Shown: positions 36,751 through 46,653 of the stretch, in pieces
Layout: every line of letters begins with the position of its first letter
How positions within the stretch are numbered: the first letter of the stretch is position 1
From: Jiella mangrovi
GTDB lineage: Bacteria > Pseudomonadota > Alphaproteobacteria > Rhizobiales > Rhizobiaceae
Assembly (NCBI RefSeq): GCF_017815135.1
Contig: NZ_JAGJCF010000001.1
Span: 124,001 to 188,000, forward strand
Reading direction: 5' to 3'
DNA length: 64,000 nucleotides
Made by a program: the position numbers and the translations under genes
Notes under the pieces: generated by a model
The model's database searches: none
What the model was told of the DNA's origin: nothing
Seen by the model: only the letters and a program-made list of their open reading frames with translations

Positions 36751-37357
36751 AGCTTGTCGCATGCTGCACGCCCTGCAACCAGCGCAATGATTTCATGGCT
36801 GCCATGCCGTTTTTGCACAGCGCGGCATGGATCGGCAGGTGCGCCGTCAGAACGTGCGGCGACAGCATCGTCCCGAAAATCCGGATCGACTGTCGGACAG
36901 CACGATGGGTCGATCGAGACACTGGAGGGTTCAGTCCGCATCCAGACGGACGAAGGACGCTGTGACCGGGATGCTGCCGCAAGCTTCTGGCCAAATGCTT
37001 GCGCGCTCTTGGTAAACTCTGGCTCGAGTTCGCTCGCGGGCTGCCACGATGCATGGCTGCAGCGCTGACCGAACCGTCGGGTCGCTCCAGTTTGCCTCGG
37101 CAGCAGCCCCTCCCCCGGGACCACTCCGGCAGCGTCTCGCGGTGCAGCCGGTCACACAGGGTCGGACCGCTGACGATGGTTGCTCCCTATCACTGGGCGC
37201 ATCGCTCGAATGCTCGCGATCCGTTTCAAATCATGACCCGACGGAACATCGTGCTCACTGATCGGCGAAATGGTTAGCATGCCCTGCCTTATCGTTGCCA
37301 AAAAGCCTCCCATTCTGCGGCGAGATGGCACAGGCGCATCGGGGCGCCTGGAGCAAC

Positions 37358-38989
37358 ATGCCGGGGACAAATTTGATGCCGAACGACACTGCAGTGCCGG
37401 GTAACGGGGCGAGTTCTTCCGCGACGAGCGGCCTCAGCCGGCGCTCCTTCCTCGCCGCCGCGGCGGCTCTCGGGCTTTTGCCGGCGACGGGCCGCGCCCA
37501 TGCCGAAGATGATCTCCTGACATTCAGGCAGCCACAGCCCTTCTCGTTCCAGCTTCTTGCCGACCGTGCACGGCGCATGGCGATGCAGCCCTATATCGCG
37601 CCGCAGCCGCGCGATCCGAAGGTGTTGGACCAGATCGACTTCGACGCCCACTGGAAGATCAAGTTCCGCCCCGAGGCGACGCTCGAGGTCGCCGGCGGCA
37701 AGGCGCCCGTCCGGCTCTTCCATCTCGGCCGCTACTTCCAGCTTCCCGTTGGCATCCATGTCGTCGAGAACGGCAAGTCGCGCGAGCTGCGCTACGATCC
37801 GAAGGTCTTCGAGATGCCGGCCGACAGCCCGGCCCGCAAGCTGCCGACGGACATCGGCTATGCCGGCCTCCGCGTGATGGCAGCAGACCAGACGAGCGAC
37901 TGGCTGGCCTTTCTGGGCGCCGCCTATTTCCGCTCGGCGGGCGAGCTCAACCAGTACGGCCTCTCCGCCCGGGCGCTTGCCATCGACGTCGCCATGCCGA
38001 CGCCGGAGGAATTTCCCCGCTTCACCGACTATTACCTCGAACCCTCGACGACACCCGGCCGCGAGCTCGTCATCACCTGCCTCCTCGATTCACCGCGCAT
38101 GACCGGCGTCTTCCGAATGGATGTCGGCAAGGACGGCCCCGTCGTCATGGACATCGACAGCCGCTTCTTTGCGCGAGACGACATCGCGCGGGTCGGCCTT
38201 GCGCCGCTCACCTCGATGTTCTGGTTTTCCGAAACCGACCGGCCGGAGCGGATCGACTGGCGGCCCGAGATCCACGACAGCGATGGCCTGGCGATCTGGA
38301 CCGGGGACAACGAGCGGATCTGGCGGCCTTTGAACAATCCCGCCTCGGTGCGCACATCGAGCTTCGCCGACAGGAACCCGAAGGGCTTCGGCCTTCTGCA
38401 GCGCGACCGCTCCTTTGCCAATTACGAGGACGACGGCGTCTTTTACGAAAAGCGGCCCAGCGTCTGGATCGAGCCGAAGGACGGCTGGGGCCGGGGCGAG
38501 GTGCAGCTCGTCGAAATCCCGACGGACGACGAGATCCACGACAACATCGTCATCTACTGGCTTTCCGATCAGCCGGTGAAGAAGGGCGCCGAGATCCCCC
38601 TCTCCTACCGCCTGACCTGGGCCAAAGACGAGCCGCATCCGGCCGAAGTGAGCGCCGTGACCGCGACGCGGATCGGCCGCGGCGGCATTGCCGGCCAGCC
38701 CCGCCCCAAGGGCGTCGTCAAGTTCGCCGTGGACTTCGATGGCGGCCACGTCGCCAAGCTCGCCCGCGACACCGAGGGCGTGACCGCCGTGGTCTCCACC
38801 TCGCGTGGCGAGCTCTCCAATATCGACTGCTACTCGGTCAAGGTCGGCACCGCCTGGCGCATGACCTTCGATCTCAAGGCGGACACTCTCGATCCCGTGG
38901 ATCTGCGGGCTTATCTCAAGCGCGGCGACCAGACCCTCACCGAGACCTGGCTCTACCAGTTCCTGCCCAAGCCCGACTCGGCCGCCTGA
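37358..38989 (+). CDS. Tat-exported periplasmic glucan biosynthesis protein (OpgG/OpgD family)
   Basis: Works in the periplasm on the beta-glucan backbone of osmoregulated periplasmic glucans. The 543 residues include a twin-arginine signal (SRRSFLAAAAALG, ending near GRAHA), then the MdoG domain to the end. Family blocks are QPQPFSFQLLADRARRMA, YFQLPVGIHV, RVMAADQTSDWLAFLGAAYF, SVWIEPKDGWGRGEVQLVEI and IVIYWLSDQP. The Tat signal is as in E. coli OpgD, whereas OpgG uses Sec, so OpgD is the closer label. The ATG at 37358 with GGAG 6 bases upstream is preferred; ATG 37376 and TTG 37295 are alternatives. No opgH glycosyltransferase gene is adjacent. Confidence 0.9.
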   Translation: MPGTNLMPNDTAVPGNGASSSATSGLSRRSFLAAAAALGLLPATGRAHAEDDLLTFRQPQPFSFQLLADRARRMAMQPYIAPQPRDPKVLDQIDFDAHWKIKFRPEATLEVAGGKAPVRLFHLGRYFQLPVGIHVVENGKSRELRYDPKVFEMPADSPARKLPTDIGYAGLRVMAADQTSDWLAFLGAAYFRSAGELNQYGLSARALAIDVAMPTPEEFPRFTDYYLEPSTTPGRELVITCLLDSPRMTGVFRMDVGKDGPVVMDIDSRFFARDDIARVGLAPLTSMFWFSETDRPERIDWRPEIHDSDGLAIWTGDNERIWRPLNNPASVRTSSFADRNPKGFGLLQRDRSFANYEDDGVFYEKRPSVWIEPKDGWGRGEVQLVEIPTDDEIHDNIVIYWLSDQPVKKGAEIPLSYRLTWAKDEPHPAEVSAVTATRIGRGGIAGQPRPKGVVKFAVDFDGGHVAKLARDTEGVTAVVSTSRGELSNIDCYSVKVGTAWRMTFDLKADTLDPVDLRAYLKRGDQTLTETWLYQFLPKPDSAA

Positions 38990-39412
38990 TTTTTTCGCAC
39001 CGTCGCAAGCGTCCCCCGCAAGCCATTTTGCGGGGCAAGCTCGTTCCAGGCGACCTGCTTTGCCCCTGCGAAGGTGGACTTCGATGAAGCAGGATCCCTT
39101 GCTCACGCCAAGTTCATGGGGAGCGAAACCGTTTCTTCACGATCTCCTCGATCAGCACTCGAAACCGCCTGCCATCGCCGAAAACGCAACGGCACTTTAA
39201 ACAAGTTGGCCTTACCGTTCGGCTGACCGCGCGAGTTTCTGCGATGTTCCGTCGAACGGATCGGACATCGTCTGTCGCCGGTGCTGCGATCGACCGTTCA
39301 GGAAGGTCGGGATCACGACGTGATCTTGAGGACTTTCCATCGCTCGTCGCAAATGCCCAATCGGTTAGGCCGGCGCCACAGCAGTGTCCGGACGGGAGCA
39401 GGAGCACACGGA
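38990..39412. other. Intergenic region with a hairpin after the glucan gene
   Basis: No gene is supported in these 423 bases. A perfect 8-bp stem CCCCGCAA (39014-39021)/TTGCGGGG (39028-39035) lies 25 bases after the opg stop and may end its transcript, although no T run follows. The right part is a plausible promoter region for the FAD oxidoreductase. Confidence 0.45.
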
Positions 39413-40807
39413 ATGCATCCGATCGCCATTCTGGGAGCCGGCATTGCCGGACTGACGGCCGCCGACGAGCTGCAACGACGCGGCCTGCCGGTCACGGTCT
39501 ACGAGGCCGGGAAATCCGTCGGCGGCATGATGGCATCCTTCAAGGATGCGGACGGCTTCACCTATGATTTCGGCGCGCATTTCGTGAACAACCGGCTGGC
39601 GGCAGAGCTCGGCGCCGCCGACATCTGCCGGCCGGTGCGGCACTACGGCGAAGCGGTGCGCCTCGGCGGCTCGTCCTATGGCTACCCTTTCGGCCTGATG
39701 CGCTCGCCACGTTTCGTCAAAGGCGCGATGGCAAGCCGTCTCAGGTCGCATCGCGTTAAATCCGCCGAAGACTGGTTTCGCCGGCATTACGGGGATGCGC
39801 TGGCCGAAGCCGTGGCGATCCCGATTGCGGAGGCCTGGTCCGGCCTGCCTGCCAACGAGCTTGCGCCGGCGGTCGGTGAAAAGATGTCGAACGGGGCGCT
39901 CAAGACCCTTTATCTCAAGGCCGCTTCGCGCCTCACCAATCGGGCTGTCTGCATCGGCTATTCCCATGAGCGGCCGGAAAGTGCGGCGATCCATCACGTC
40001 TATCCCGAAGGCGGGATTTCGCGGCTCCTGGAGCCCACGCTCGAACGGGTCCGCCATCTCGTCAGGCTGGAATCGCCGGTGGAAAAGATCCTCGTCGAGG
40101 ACGGTGCCGTGCGCGGCCTTCGCGTCAAAGGCGAGACGATCGAGGCCTCGGCGGTCATCTCGACGGCGCCGGTCCACGTCCTGCCCAAGCTGATCGAAGG
40201 CACGAGTGCGCTCGACCACCTCGCGCGCTTCCGCTATCGGCCGATGATCTTCGTCAATCTGCATTTCGACGGCCGCGGCCATCTGCCTGACACCATGCTG
40301 TGGGTGCCGGATCGCAAGATGCCGTTTTTCCGGCTGACCGAGACGCCGATCTCGATGCCCTGGCTCGCGCCCGAGGGCAAGACGCTGATCACCTTCGACA
40401 TCGGCTGCGCGGTCGGCGACGAGCTCTGGGCGATGTCCGACGACGACCTTGCAAAGCTCTGCCTGTCGGGGATCTGCGAGCTTTTTCCGCACCTGCGCGG
40501 CAAGTATCTGGGGCCCGGCGGCATCATGAAGACCCCGGTTTCCTATCCAGTCTACAGCCTTGAATACGAGGAAGACCGCCAGCGCTTCGCCCGCTCTTCT
40601 GGCATCGACGGACTTTGGAGCATCGGACGCAATGGCGAATTCGCCCACATCCTGATGGAAGACGTCTACTGCCGGACAAAGAGGCGGATGGAGGAAGTCG
40701 CATCCTATGTCAGCCCGCCTCGGGCGACGGACAGGGCCGTGCGGCAGCTGCAGATCATGGGAAAACGGATGGCAGAGAGCGTCGGCGGCAAGACCGAAGC
40801 GGCCTGA
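39413..40807 (+). CDS. FAD-dependent amine-oxidase-like / protoporphyrinogen-oxidase-like oxidoreductase
   Basis: 464 residues with the dinucleotide-binding motif GAGIAGLTAADELQRRGLPV at residues 7-26, followed by VYEAGKSVGGMM, which places it in the NAD(P)-binding-8/amine oxidase superfamily. A C-terminal block (GIDGLWSIGRNGEFAHILME) contacts FAD in relatives. It resembles UDP-galactopyranose-mutase-like and protoporphyrinogen-oxidase-like proteins of sugar gene clusters more than true monoamine oxidases; the substrate is unknown. The ATG at 39413 has AGGAG 9 bases upstream; the frame is open further back without a ribosome site. The neighbouring iron transporter is probably a separate unit. 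Confidence 0.8.
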   Translation: MHPIAILGAGIAGLTAADELQRRGLPVTVYEAGKSVGGMMASFKDADGFTYDFGAHFVNNRLAAELGAADICRPVRHYGEAVRLGGSSYGYPFGLMRSPRFVKGAMASRLRSHRVKSAEDWFRRHYGDALAEAVAIPIAEAWSGLPANELAPAVGEKMSNGALKTLYLKAASRLTNRAVCIGYSHERPESAAIHHVYPEGGISRLLEPTLERVRHLVRLESPVEKILVEDGAVRGLRVKGETIEASAVISTAPVHVLPKLIEGTSALDHLARFRYRPMIFVNLHFDGRGHLPDTMLWVPDRKMPFFRLTETPISMPWLAPEGKTLITFDIGCAVGDELWAMSDDDLAKLCLSGICELFPHLRGKYLGPGGIMKTPVSYPVYSLEYEEDRQRFARSSGIDGLWSIGRNGEFAHILMEDVYCRTKRRMEEVASYVSPPRATDRAVRQLQIMGKRMAESVGGKTEAA

Positions 40808-40959
40808 GCCGGCTGACGGAACGGCCAGCCGAGGAGATTTGCCAATTCAACGCCAGGGCGTCATGAGACTGTCACGGCGGGCCAGTTACTCACCGAACCG
40901 AAGCGGCCTTCGCGAGCGTCGAAGGCCAATCTGGAAACGATCTCGGAGAGTTGTCCCCC

Positions 40960-41943
40960 ATGATCCGTAAAGCCGGCCTCGTCGCCATCACCCTTGCCAC
41001 CCTTCTCGCCTCAGCGCCTGCCTTCGCCGCCTCCGGCAAGCTGGTCCTCTACACAAGCCAGCCCAATGCCGACGCCCAGGCGACGGTCGATGCCTTCAAG
41101 GCGAAGAACCCCGACGTCACCGTCGAATGGGTGCGCGACGGCACCACCAAAATCATGGCCAAGCTGCAGGCGGAGTTCGCCGCCGGCAATCCGCAGCCGG
41201 ACGTGCTGCTCATCGCCGACAGCGTCACCATGGCGGGGCTGAAGCGCGACGACCGGCTGATGGCCGATACGGACGTCGATACGACCGGCTATGAGACCGG
41301 CCTCTACGACAAGGACAAGACCTGGTTTTCCACCAAGCTGATCACCACCGGCATCGTCAACAACACCCGCGCCGCCATGACCCCGACGTCCTGGAAGGAC
41401 CTGACCAAGCCGGAAGCCAAGGGTCAGGTGACGATGCCGAGCCCGCTCACCTCCGGCGCCGCCCTGGTCCATCTCGCCACGATCACCCAGAACCCCGCCC
41501 TCGGCTGGGACTATGTCGAGGCGCTGGCGAAGAACGGCGCGACGGCATCGGGCGGCAATGGCGGCGTCTTCAAGGCCGTCGCCGGCGGTCAGAAGGCCTA
41601 TGGCGTCGTCGTCGATTATCTGCCGATCCGCGAGGCCGCCAAGGGCTCGCCGGTCAATTTCGTCTTCCCGACGGAGGGCGTCTCGGCGGTCACCGAGCCG
41701 GTGGCGATCCTGAAGACCGCACAGAACCCGGAAGCGGCCAAGGCCTTCGTCGCCTTCCTCCTGTCGGATGACGGCCAGAAGCTCGCCGCCGACATGGGCT
41801 ATCTCCCGGCCAAGGAAGGCATCGCGCCGCCGAAGGGTTTTCCTTCCCGCGACAAGATCAAGCTGATGCCCTTCGATGCCGACAAGGCCCTTGCCGACGC
41901 GGAGGCCAACAAGAAGCGCTTCGCCGAGATCTTCGGCGGCTGA
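40960..41943 (+). CDS. ABC transporter substrate-binding protein, ferric-iron type (FbpA/AfuA-like)
   Basis: Periplasmic binding protein of 327 residues with a Sec signal peptide (cleavage after AFA, about residue 23). The first mature strand, GKLVLYTSQPNADAQATVDA, and the blocks EWVRDGTTKIMAKLQAEFAA and PDVLLIADSVTMAGLK are those of ferric or phosphonate-type class II binding proteins. The usual paired tyrosines of FbpA (YY near residue 195) are not evident, so the ligand may be something other than free ferric ion. ATG 40960 is preferred over TTG 40951. The permease gene follows after 4 bases. Confidence 0.88.
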   Translation: MIRKAGLVAITLATLLASAPAFAASGKLVLYTSQPNADAQATVDAFKAKNPDVTVEWVRDGTTKIMAKLQAEFAAGNPQPDVLLIADSVTMAGLKRDDRLMADTDVDTTGYETGLYDKDKTWFSTKLITTGIVNNTRAAMTPTSWKDLTKPEAKGQVTMPSPLTSGAALVHLATITQNPALGWDYVEALAKNGATASGGNGGVFKAVAGGQKAYGVVVDYLPIREAAKGSPVNFVFPTEGVSAVTEPVAILKTAQNPEAAKAFVAFLLSDDGQKLAADMGYLPAKEGIAPPKGFPSRDKIKLMPFDADKALADAEANKKRFAEIFGG

Positions 41944-41947
41944 CAAG

Positions 41948-43651
41948 TTGATCGCATTGTCGAACCGCAGGCCGGACGGCGAGAGCCTCGCTTTCGCCGT
42001 CCTCGTCGTCTTCGTGCTGGTCGTTTCGATCCTGCCGATGGGGCGGCTGCTCTTCGAAGCGATCGCGCCCGGCGGCAGGCTCGACGCAGCGCCGCTGCTG
42101 GAAGTGCTGACGGCTCCCTCGACCCTCACCGCGACGGTCCATTCCCTCGTCACCGCGCTCGGCGGGACGGCGATCTCCCTCGCCCTCGGCACGCTTCTCG
42201 CCCTTGCCGTGGCGCTGACCGACATGCGCGGAAAAGCCGCCCTCGTCTTCGCCTTCCTGCTGCCGCTGATGATCCCGCCGCAGGTCACGGCGCTGTCCTG
42301 GGCGCAGCTTGCCGGGCCGTCGAGCCCGCTCCTGATCACCCTCGGCCTCGCCCCGCCGCTCGGCGCGCCGAACCCGCTCTACAGCGCCGAGGGCATCATC
42401 CTCCTCCTCGGCATCCAGCACGCGCCGCTGGTCTTTCTCGCCGTCAGGGCGGGCCTGCGCGGTCTGCCGCGTGAGATGATCGAGGCCGCGCGGGCCTGCG
42501 GCGCCGGCCGGGTCTTCGTGCTGCGGACCATCATCCTGCCGATGATGACGCCTTCGCTGGTCGCCGGCGGAGCGCTGGCCTTCGTCTCGGCCATCGGCAA
42601 TTTCGGCATTCCCGCCCTTCTCGGCATCCCCGCCGGCTATACCGTCCTGCCGACCCTCATCTACCAGCGGCTGGCAAGCTTCGGTCCGTCGATCATCTCC
42701 GACGTCGCGGTCCTCTCCATTCTGGTGGGCGCTCTCGCCTTCGCCGGCTTTGCCGCGCAGTCGCTCCTGATCGGCAGGCGTGACTTCCGCAGCGTCGGCG
42801 CGCCGTCTGAGGCGCTGCGCTACCGCCTCGGCAAGGCGCGGCTGCCGGTGGAGATCTTCGCCTGGGCGATCATCGTCCTCATCCTCGTCATTCCGCTGAT
42901 CGCGCTGATCGCGACATCCCTCGTCAGCGCCTACGGCGTGCCGCTTTCGGCAACGACGATGACCCTCGGCAACTATGCCGAGGTGCTGTTGCGGCAGGAC
43001 GCGACGGTGCGGGCCTTCCGCAACTCCTTCCTCCTCGCCGGCGGCGCCTCGCTCCTCCTGATGCTCCTCGCCGTGCCCTTCGCCGCGCTGATCGTCTGGC
43101 GCGGCGGACGGTTTCTCAAAAGCCTCGCCATGCTGGCGGAGGTGCCCTACGCCCTGCCTGGCATCGTTCTCGGCATTGCCGCGATCCTGATCTTCATCCG
43201 GCCGCTGCCGATCCTCGGCTTCAGCCTCTACAACACCATCTGGATCATCTTCTTCGCCTATCTCGCCCGCTTCCTGACCCTGTCGCTGAGGCCGGTCGTC
43301 GGTGCCGTGCAGCAGCTCGACCGGGGGCTCGACGAGGCGGCGCGTATGACCGGCGCCTCCTATCTCTTTCGCCTGCGCACCGTGCTCTTCCCGCTGCTCG
43401 CCCCGGCGGCGGCGGCGGGCGCGGTCCTGACCTTCATGACCAGCTTCAACGAGCTGACGGTCTCGGCGCTGCTCTGGTCGGCTGGCAACGAGACGCTGGG
43501 CGTCATCGTCTTCAATCTCGACGACGGCGGTTTCACGGTGCTCGCATCGGCGGTCGCGGTGGTAACGGTGGTGGTGATCGTCGCCATCATGGGCGCAACG
43601 GCGCTGTTCGCCCGCAAGCTCCCGCGCGGCGTCCTGCCCTGGGCAAATTGA
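41948..43651 (+). CDS. ABC transporter permease with two fused membrane domains (FbpB-like)
   Basis: 567 residues holding two BPD_transp_1 domains in tandem (about 50-270 and 340-560), with about 12 helices. The EAA loops are visible: EMIEAARACGAGRVFVLRTI in the first half and GLDEAARMTGASYLFRLRTV in the second. The start is uncertain: TTG at 41948, directly behind the binding-protein stop, fits best; an ATG at 41876 would overlap the upstream gene by 68 bases. Fused permeases of this kind pair with FbpA-like binding proteins. The matching ATPase is encoded by the convergent gene at 43727. Confidence 0.88.
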   Translation: MIALSNRRPDGESLAFAVLVVFVLVVSILPMGRLLFEAIAPGGRLDAAPLLEVLTAPSTLTATVHSLVTALGGTAISLALGTLLALAVALTDMRGKAALVFAFLLPLMIPPQVTALSWAQLAGPSSPLLITLGLAPPLGAPNPLYSAEGIILLLGIQHAPLVFLAVRAGLRGLPREMIEAARACGAGRVFVLRTIILPMMTPSLVAGGALAFVSAIGNFGIPALLGIPAGYTVLPTLIYQRLASFGPSIISDVAVLSILVGALAFAGFAAQSLLIGRRDFRSVGAPSEALRYRLGKARLPVEIFAWAIIVLILVIPLIALIATSLVSAYGVPLSATTMTLGNYAEVLLRQDATVRAFRNSFLLAGGASLLLMLLAVPFAALIVWRGGRFLKSLAMLAEVPYALPGIVLGIAAILIFIRPLPILGFSLYNTIWIIFFAYLARFLTLSLRPVVGAVQQLDRGLDEAARMTGASYLFRLRTVLFPLLAPAAAAGAVLTFMTSFNELTVSALLWSAGNETLGVIVFNLDDGGFTVLASAVAVVTVVVIVAIMGATALFARKLPRGVLPWAN

Positions 43652-43726
43652 GACGGCTGGATCGATAAGGACCGACGAGACGCAGGAACGCGCCGCCCAT
43701 AACGAGGGCGCGCGGCGAAGCGGTGG

Positions 43727-44818
43727 TCAGGCCGCCGCCGGATAGCGCGCTTCCATCGCCGAGGCCGGCAGCAGCCAGCCGTCCCCGACGGCCACGCGGA
43801 CGCTCTCGCCGATCGAAAGGCGCCGGTCCGAGGGCAGCGGCAGGAGCACGCCCGGCGCCGCCTCCGGCTCGATTTCGTAGAGCGTATGCGCGCCCTTGAA
43901 GACAGCCTTGCGGATCGTCGCGGCAAAGCCGGCCTCGCCGACCGCCAGATGCTCCGGCTTCAGCGCCAGCCGGGCCGGCCCCGAAGCCGGCGAAGCCTCA
44001 CCAGCCCGCACAAGCGCCTCGCCGCCGAACAGGCGGATGCTGCTCCGCCCCTCGCCCGCCGGCCCGACCACGGCGCAATCCACCACCCGTCCATTGCCAA
44101 CGAAGCGGGCGACGCCCTCATTCGCCGGCTCGGCATAGAGCGTCGCGGGAGCCGCCACCTGCAGGATTCGGCCTTTTTCCATGACGGCGATGCGATCGGC
44201 CATGGCCATCGCCTCGGCCTGATCGTGGGTGACATAGACCATGGTCGCCCCGGTCCGGGCGTGGAAGGCGCGAAACGTCTCCTCCATCGACGCCCTCAGA
44301 TGAACGTCGAGATTGGCCAGCGGCTCGTCGAGGAGGATGACGTCCGGGTCCATGGCGAGGCAGCGGGCGAGCGCCACGCGCTGGCGCTGGCCGCCGGACA
44401 GCTCCGCCGGCCGCCGTCTCTCGAAACCGGAAAGCTCGACCGCCGCCAGCGCCTCGACGACCTTGCGGGCCCGCTCCGCCTTGCCGAGCCCGCGCACCCT
44501 GAGCGCATAGCCGACATTCTCGGCGACCGTCATATGCGGCCACAGCGCATAGGACTGGAAGACGATGGCGACGTTGCGCTTCTCGGGCGGCACATGCGTG
44601 CCCTCGCCGGCGACGAGCCGGTCGCCGAAGCGAATGGCGCCGCCGCTCAACGTCTCGAAACCGGCAATCAGCCGCAGAAGCGTGGTCTTGCCACAGCCCG
44701 ACGGCCCGAGCAGCGCCACGAACTCGCCCTCGGCGATCTCGAGCGAGACGTCGTCGACGGCGGCGGCGGCGGCGGCGCCGAAGCGCTTCACCGCACCGCG
44801 AATGGAAATGGCAGTCAT
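43727..44818 (-). CDS. ABC transporter ATP-binding protein, FbpC/PotA-like
   Basis: The energising subunit. The 363 residues have Walker A GPSGCGKTT, Q-loop FQSYALWPHMTV, signature LSGGQRQRVALAR, Walker B VILLDEPLANLD and H-loop VTHDQAEAMAMADR. A C-terminal TOBE-type regulatory domain follows (about 250-363). It is convergent with the permease gene (75 bases between stops) and lies 22 bases downstream of fhs on the same strand, so it may be cotranscribed with fhs rather than with its transport partners. Pairing with the binding protein and permease is by position and family. Confidence 0.92.
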   Translation of the reverse strand: MTAISIRGAVKRFGAAAAAAVDDVSLEIAEGEFVALLGPSGCGKTTLLRLIAGFETLSGGAIRFGDRLVAGEGTHVPPEKRNVAIVFQSYALWPHMTVAENVGYALRVRGLGKAERARKVVEALAAVELSGFERRRPAELSGGQRQRVALARCLAMDPDVILLDEPLANLDVHLRASMEETFRAFHARTGATMVYVTHDQAEAMAMADRIAVMEKGRILQVAAPATLYAEPANEGVARFVGNGRVVDCAVVGPAGEGRSSIRLFGGEALVRAGEASPASGPARLALKPEHLAVGEAGFAATIRKAVFKGAHTLYEIEPEAAPGVLLPLPSDRRLSIGESVRVAVGDGWLLPASAMEARYPAAA

Positions 44819-44840
44819 CCACGCTCTCGCTTCGGAGGGA

Positions 44841-46520
44841 TCAGAACAGGCCTTCGATCTCGCCCTTGTCGTTCAGATAGATCGATTCGGCCGCCGGCTG
44901 CGAGGGCAGGCCCGGCATGGTCATGATCTGTCCGCAGATGGCGACGACGAAGCCGGCGCCGGCCGACAGCCGCACTTCACGGACATGGACGGAGAAGTCC
45001 GTCGGCGCGCCGCGCAGCGTCGGGTCTGTGGAGAAGGAATATTGCGTCTTCGCCATGCAGACCGGCAGATGGCCGTAGCCGGCCTCCTCCCAGGCGGCGA
45101 GCTGGTCGCGCACCGACTGGTCGGCCGTCACCTCCGAGCCGCGATAGATCTTCCTTACGACGGTCTCGATCTTCTCGAACAGGCCCATCTCGTCGGGATA
45201 GATCGGCTTGAAGGCGGCGGTGCCGCCATCGGCGAGCTCCACCACCTTCTCGGCAAGGCCGGTGATGCCGGCCGAGCCGTCGGCCCAATGGCGGCAGACG
45301 ATCGCCTCGGTGCCGAGCCCGGCGACATAGTCCTTCACCGCCTGAATCTCGGCCTCGGTGTCGGCGGAGAAGTGGTTGATCGCGACGACCACGGGAACGC
45401 CGAAGCCTTTGACGTTCTCGACATGCCGGCCAAGATTGGCGCAGCCGGCCTTCACCGCTTCGACGTTCTCGGCGCCCAGATCGGCCTTGGCAACGCCGCC
45501 ATTCATCTTCATCGCCCGGACCGTCGCCACGACGACGGCCGCGGCGGGCTTCAGCCCGGCCTTGCGGCACTTGATGTCGAAGAACTTCTCGGCTCCCAGA
45601 TCGGCGCCGAAGCCGGCCTCGGTGACGACATAGTCGGCAAGCTTCAGCGCCGCCTTGGTGGCGACCACCGAGTTGCAGCCATGGGCGATATTGGCGAAGG
45701 GGCCGCCATGCACGAAGGCGGGATTGTTTTCCAGCGTCTGCACGAGGTTCGGCTGGATCGCGTCCTTCAGGAGCACCGCCATGGCGCCGTCGGCCTTGAG
45801 GTCGCGGGCGGTGATCGGCGTCTTGTCGCGGCGATAGGCGACGATGATGTCGCCGAGGCGCTTTTCGAGATCCTTGAGATCATTCGACAGGCACAGGATC
45901 GCCATCACTTCCGAGGCGACGGTGATGTCGAAGCCGGTCTCACGCGGAAAGCCGTTGGCGACGCCGCCGAGCGAGGCGGTGATCTGGCGCAGCGCCCGGT
46001 CGTTCATGTCGAGGACGCGCCGCCAGGTCACCCGGCGGGAATCGATCTCCAGTTCGTTGCCCCAGTAGATGTGGTTGTCGATCATCGCCGACAGGAGATT
46101 GTGCGCCGTGGTGATGGCATGGAAATCGCCGGTGAAATGAAGGTTCATTTCCTCCATCGGCACGACCTGGGCATGGCCGCCGCCGGCCGCCCCGCCCTTC
46201 ACCCCGAAGCACGGGCCGAGCGAGGCCTCGCGAATGCAGATCAGCGCGTTCTTGCCGATGCGGTTGAGCCCGTCGCCGAGACCGACGGTGGTCGTCGTCT
46301 TGCCCTCGCCGGCCGGGGTCGGATTGACGGCGGTGACGAGGATCAGCTTGCCGTCCGGGCGGCTCTCAAGGGACTTGAGGAAAGGAGCCGAAACCTTGGC
46401 CTTGTCGTGGCCGTAGGGAACGATATCCTCCTCCGACATTCCAAGGCGGGCAGCGATCTCCTTGATCGGCTTCTTCTTCGCGGCCCGCGCGATGGCGATG
46501 TCGGAGTTGTTTTCGCTCAC
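44841..46520 (-). CDS. fhs: Formate-tetrahydrofolate ligase
   Basis: Makes 10-formyl-THF from formate, THF and ATP, feeding one-carbon units into purines, formyl-Met and methylene-THF for MetF. The 559 residues are full length. The P-loop-like ATP site is [11 protein letters not shown] (68-78), with [40 protein letters not shown] and [20 protein letters not shown] following. The start at 46520 is clear. A palindrome (46623-46637) lies about 100 bases upstream, and the ABC ATPase gene follows after 22 bases. Confidence 0.98.
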   Translation of the reverse strand: MSENNSDIAIARAAKKKPIKEIAARLGMSEEDIVPYGHDKAKVSAPFLKSLESRPDGKLILVTAVNPTPAGEGKTTTTVGLGDGLNRIGKNALICIREASLGPCFGVKGGAAGGGHAQVVPMEEMNLHFTGDFHAITTAHNLLSAMIDNHIYWGNELEIDSRRVTWRRVLDMNDRALRQITASLGGVANGFPRETGFDITVASEVMAILCLSNDLKDLEKRLGDIIVAYRRDKTPITARDLKADGAMAVLLKDAIQPNLVQTLENNPAFVHGGPFANIAHGCNSVVATKAALKLADYVVTEAGFGADLGAEKFFDIKCRKAGLKPAAAVVVATVRAMKMNGGVAKADLGAENVEAVKAGCANLGRHVENVKGFGVPVVVAINHFSADTEAEIQAVKDYVAGLGTEAIVCRHWADGSAGITGLAEKVVELADGGTAAFKPIYPDEMGLFEKIETVVRKIYRGSEVTADQSVRDQLAAWEEAGYGHLPVCMAKTQYSFSTDPTLRGAPTDFSVHVREVRLSAGAGFVVAICGQIMTMPGLPSQPAAESIYLNDKGEIEGLF

Positions 46521-46622
46521 GGCTCTCTCCCTAGGATCGGTGGTTTTTGATCACCATACGCAAGGCGCTGGCCCATTGCCACTGGCGATAGAACAGGAAA
46601 TCCCGCAACCGCGAACCGGTTC

Positions 46623-46637
46623 ATGACGCAGCGTCAT
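46623..46637. promoter_or_regulatory. Perfect palindrome upstream of fhs
   Basis: ATGACGC-A-GCGTCAT, a 15-base perfect inverted repeat, with TTTTTT beside it on the plus strand. It lies 100 bases upstream of the fhs start, between fhs and the candidate small RNA. It may be an operator of fhs; as a plus-strand terminator it would serve no visible gene. Confidence 0.4.
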
Positions 46638-46653
46638 TTTTTGAGTTGAGGAC

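Larger units (their letters stand above)
36181..37357. other. Gene-poor region of about 1.2 kb
   Basis: I see no credible protein-coding gene. The open frames here are short, arginine-rich shadows without ribosome sites or family resemblance. The left end (36235-36380) is AT-rich and holds palindromes in the likely promoter region of the EAL gene. The centre contains a candidate small RNA on the minus strand (36672-36750). The right end should hold the promoter of the glucan-biosynthesis gene. The rest is unexplained. Confidence 0.6.

Noticed and set aside
36716-37054. 112-codon minus-strand open frame in the gene-poor region
   Set aside because: No ribosome site, arginine-rich and without family resemblance. 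It overlaps the candidate small RNA, which explains the conserved-looking hairpin better.
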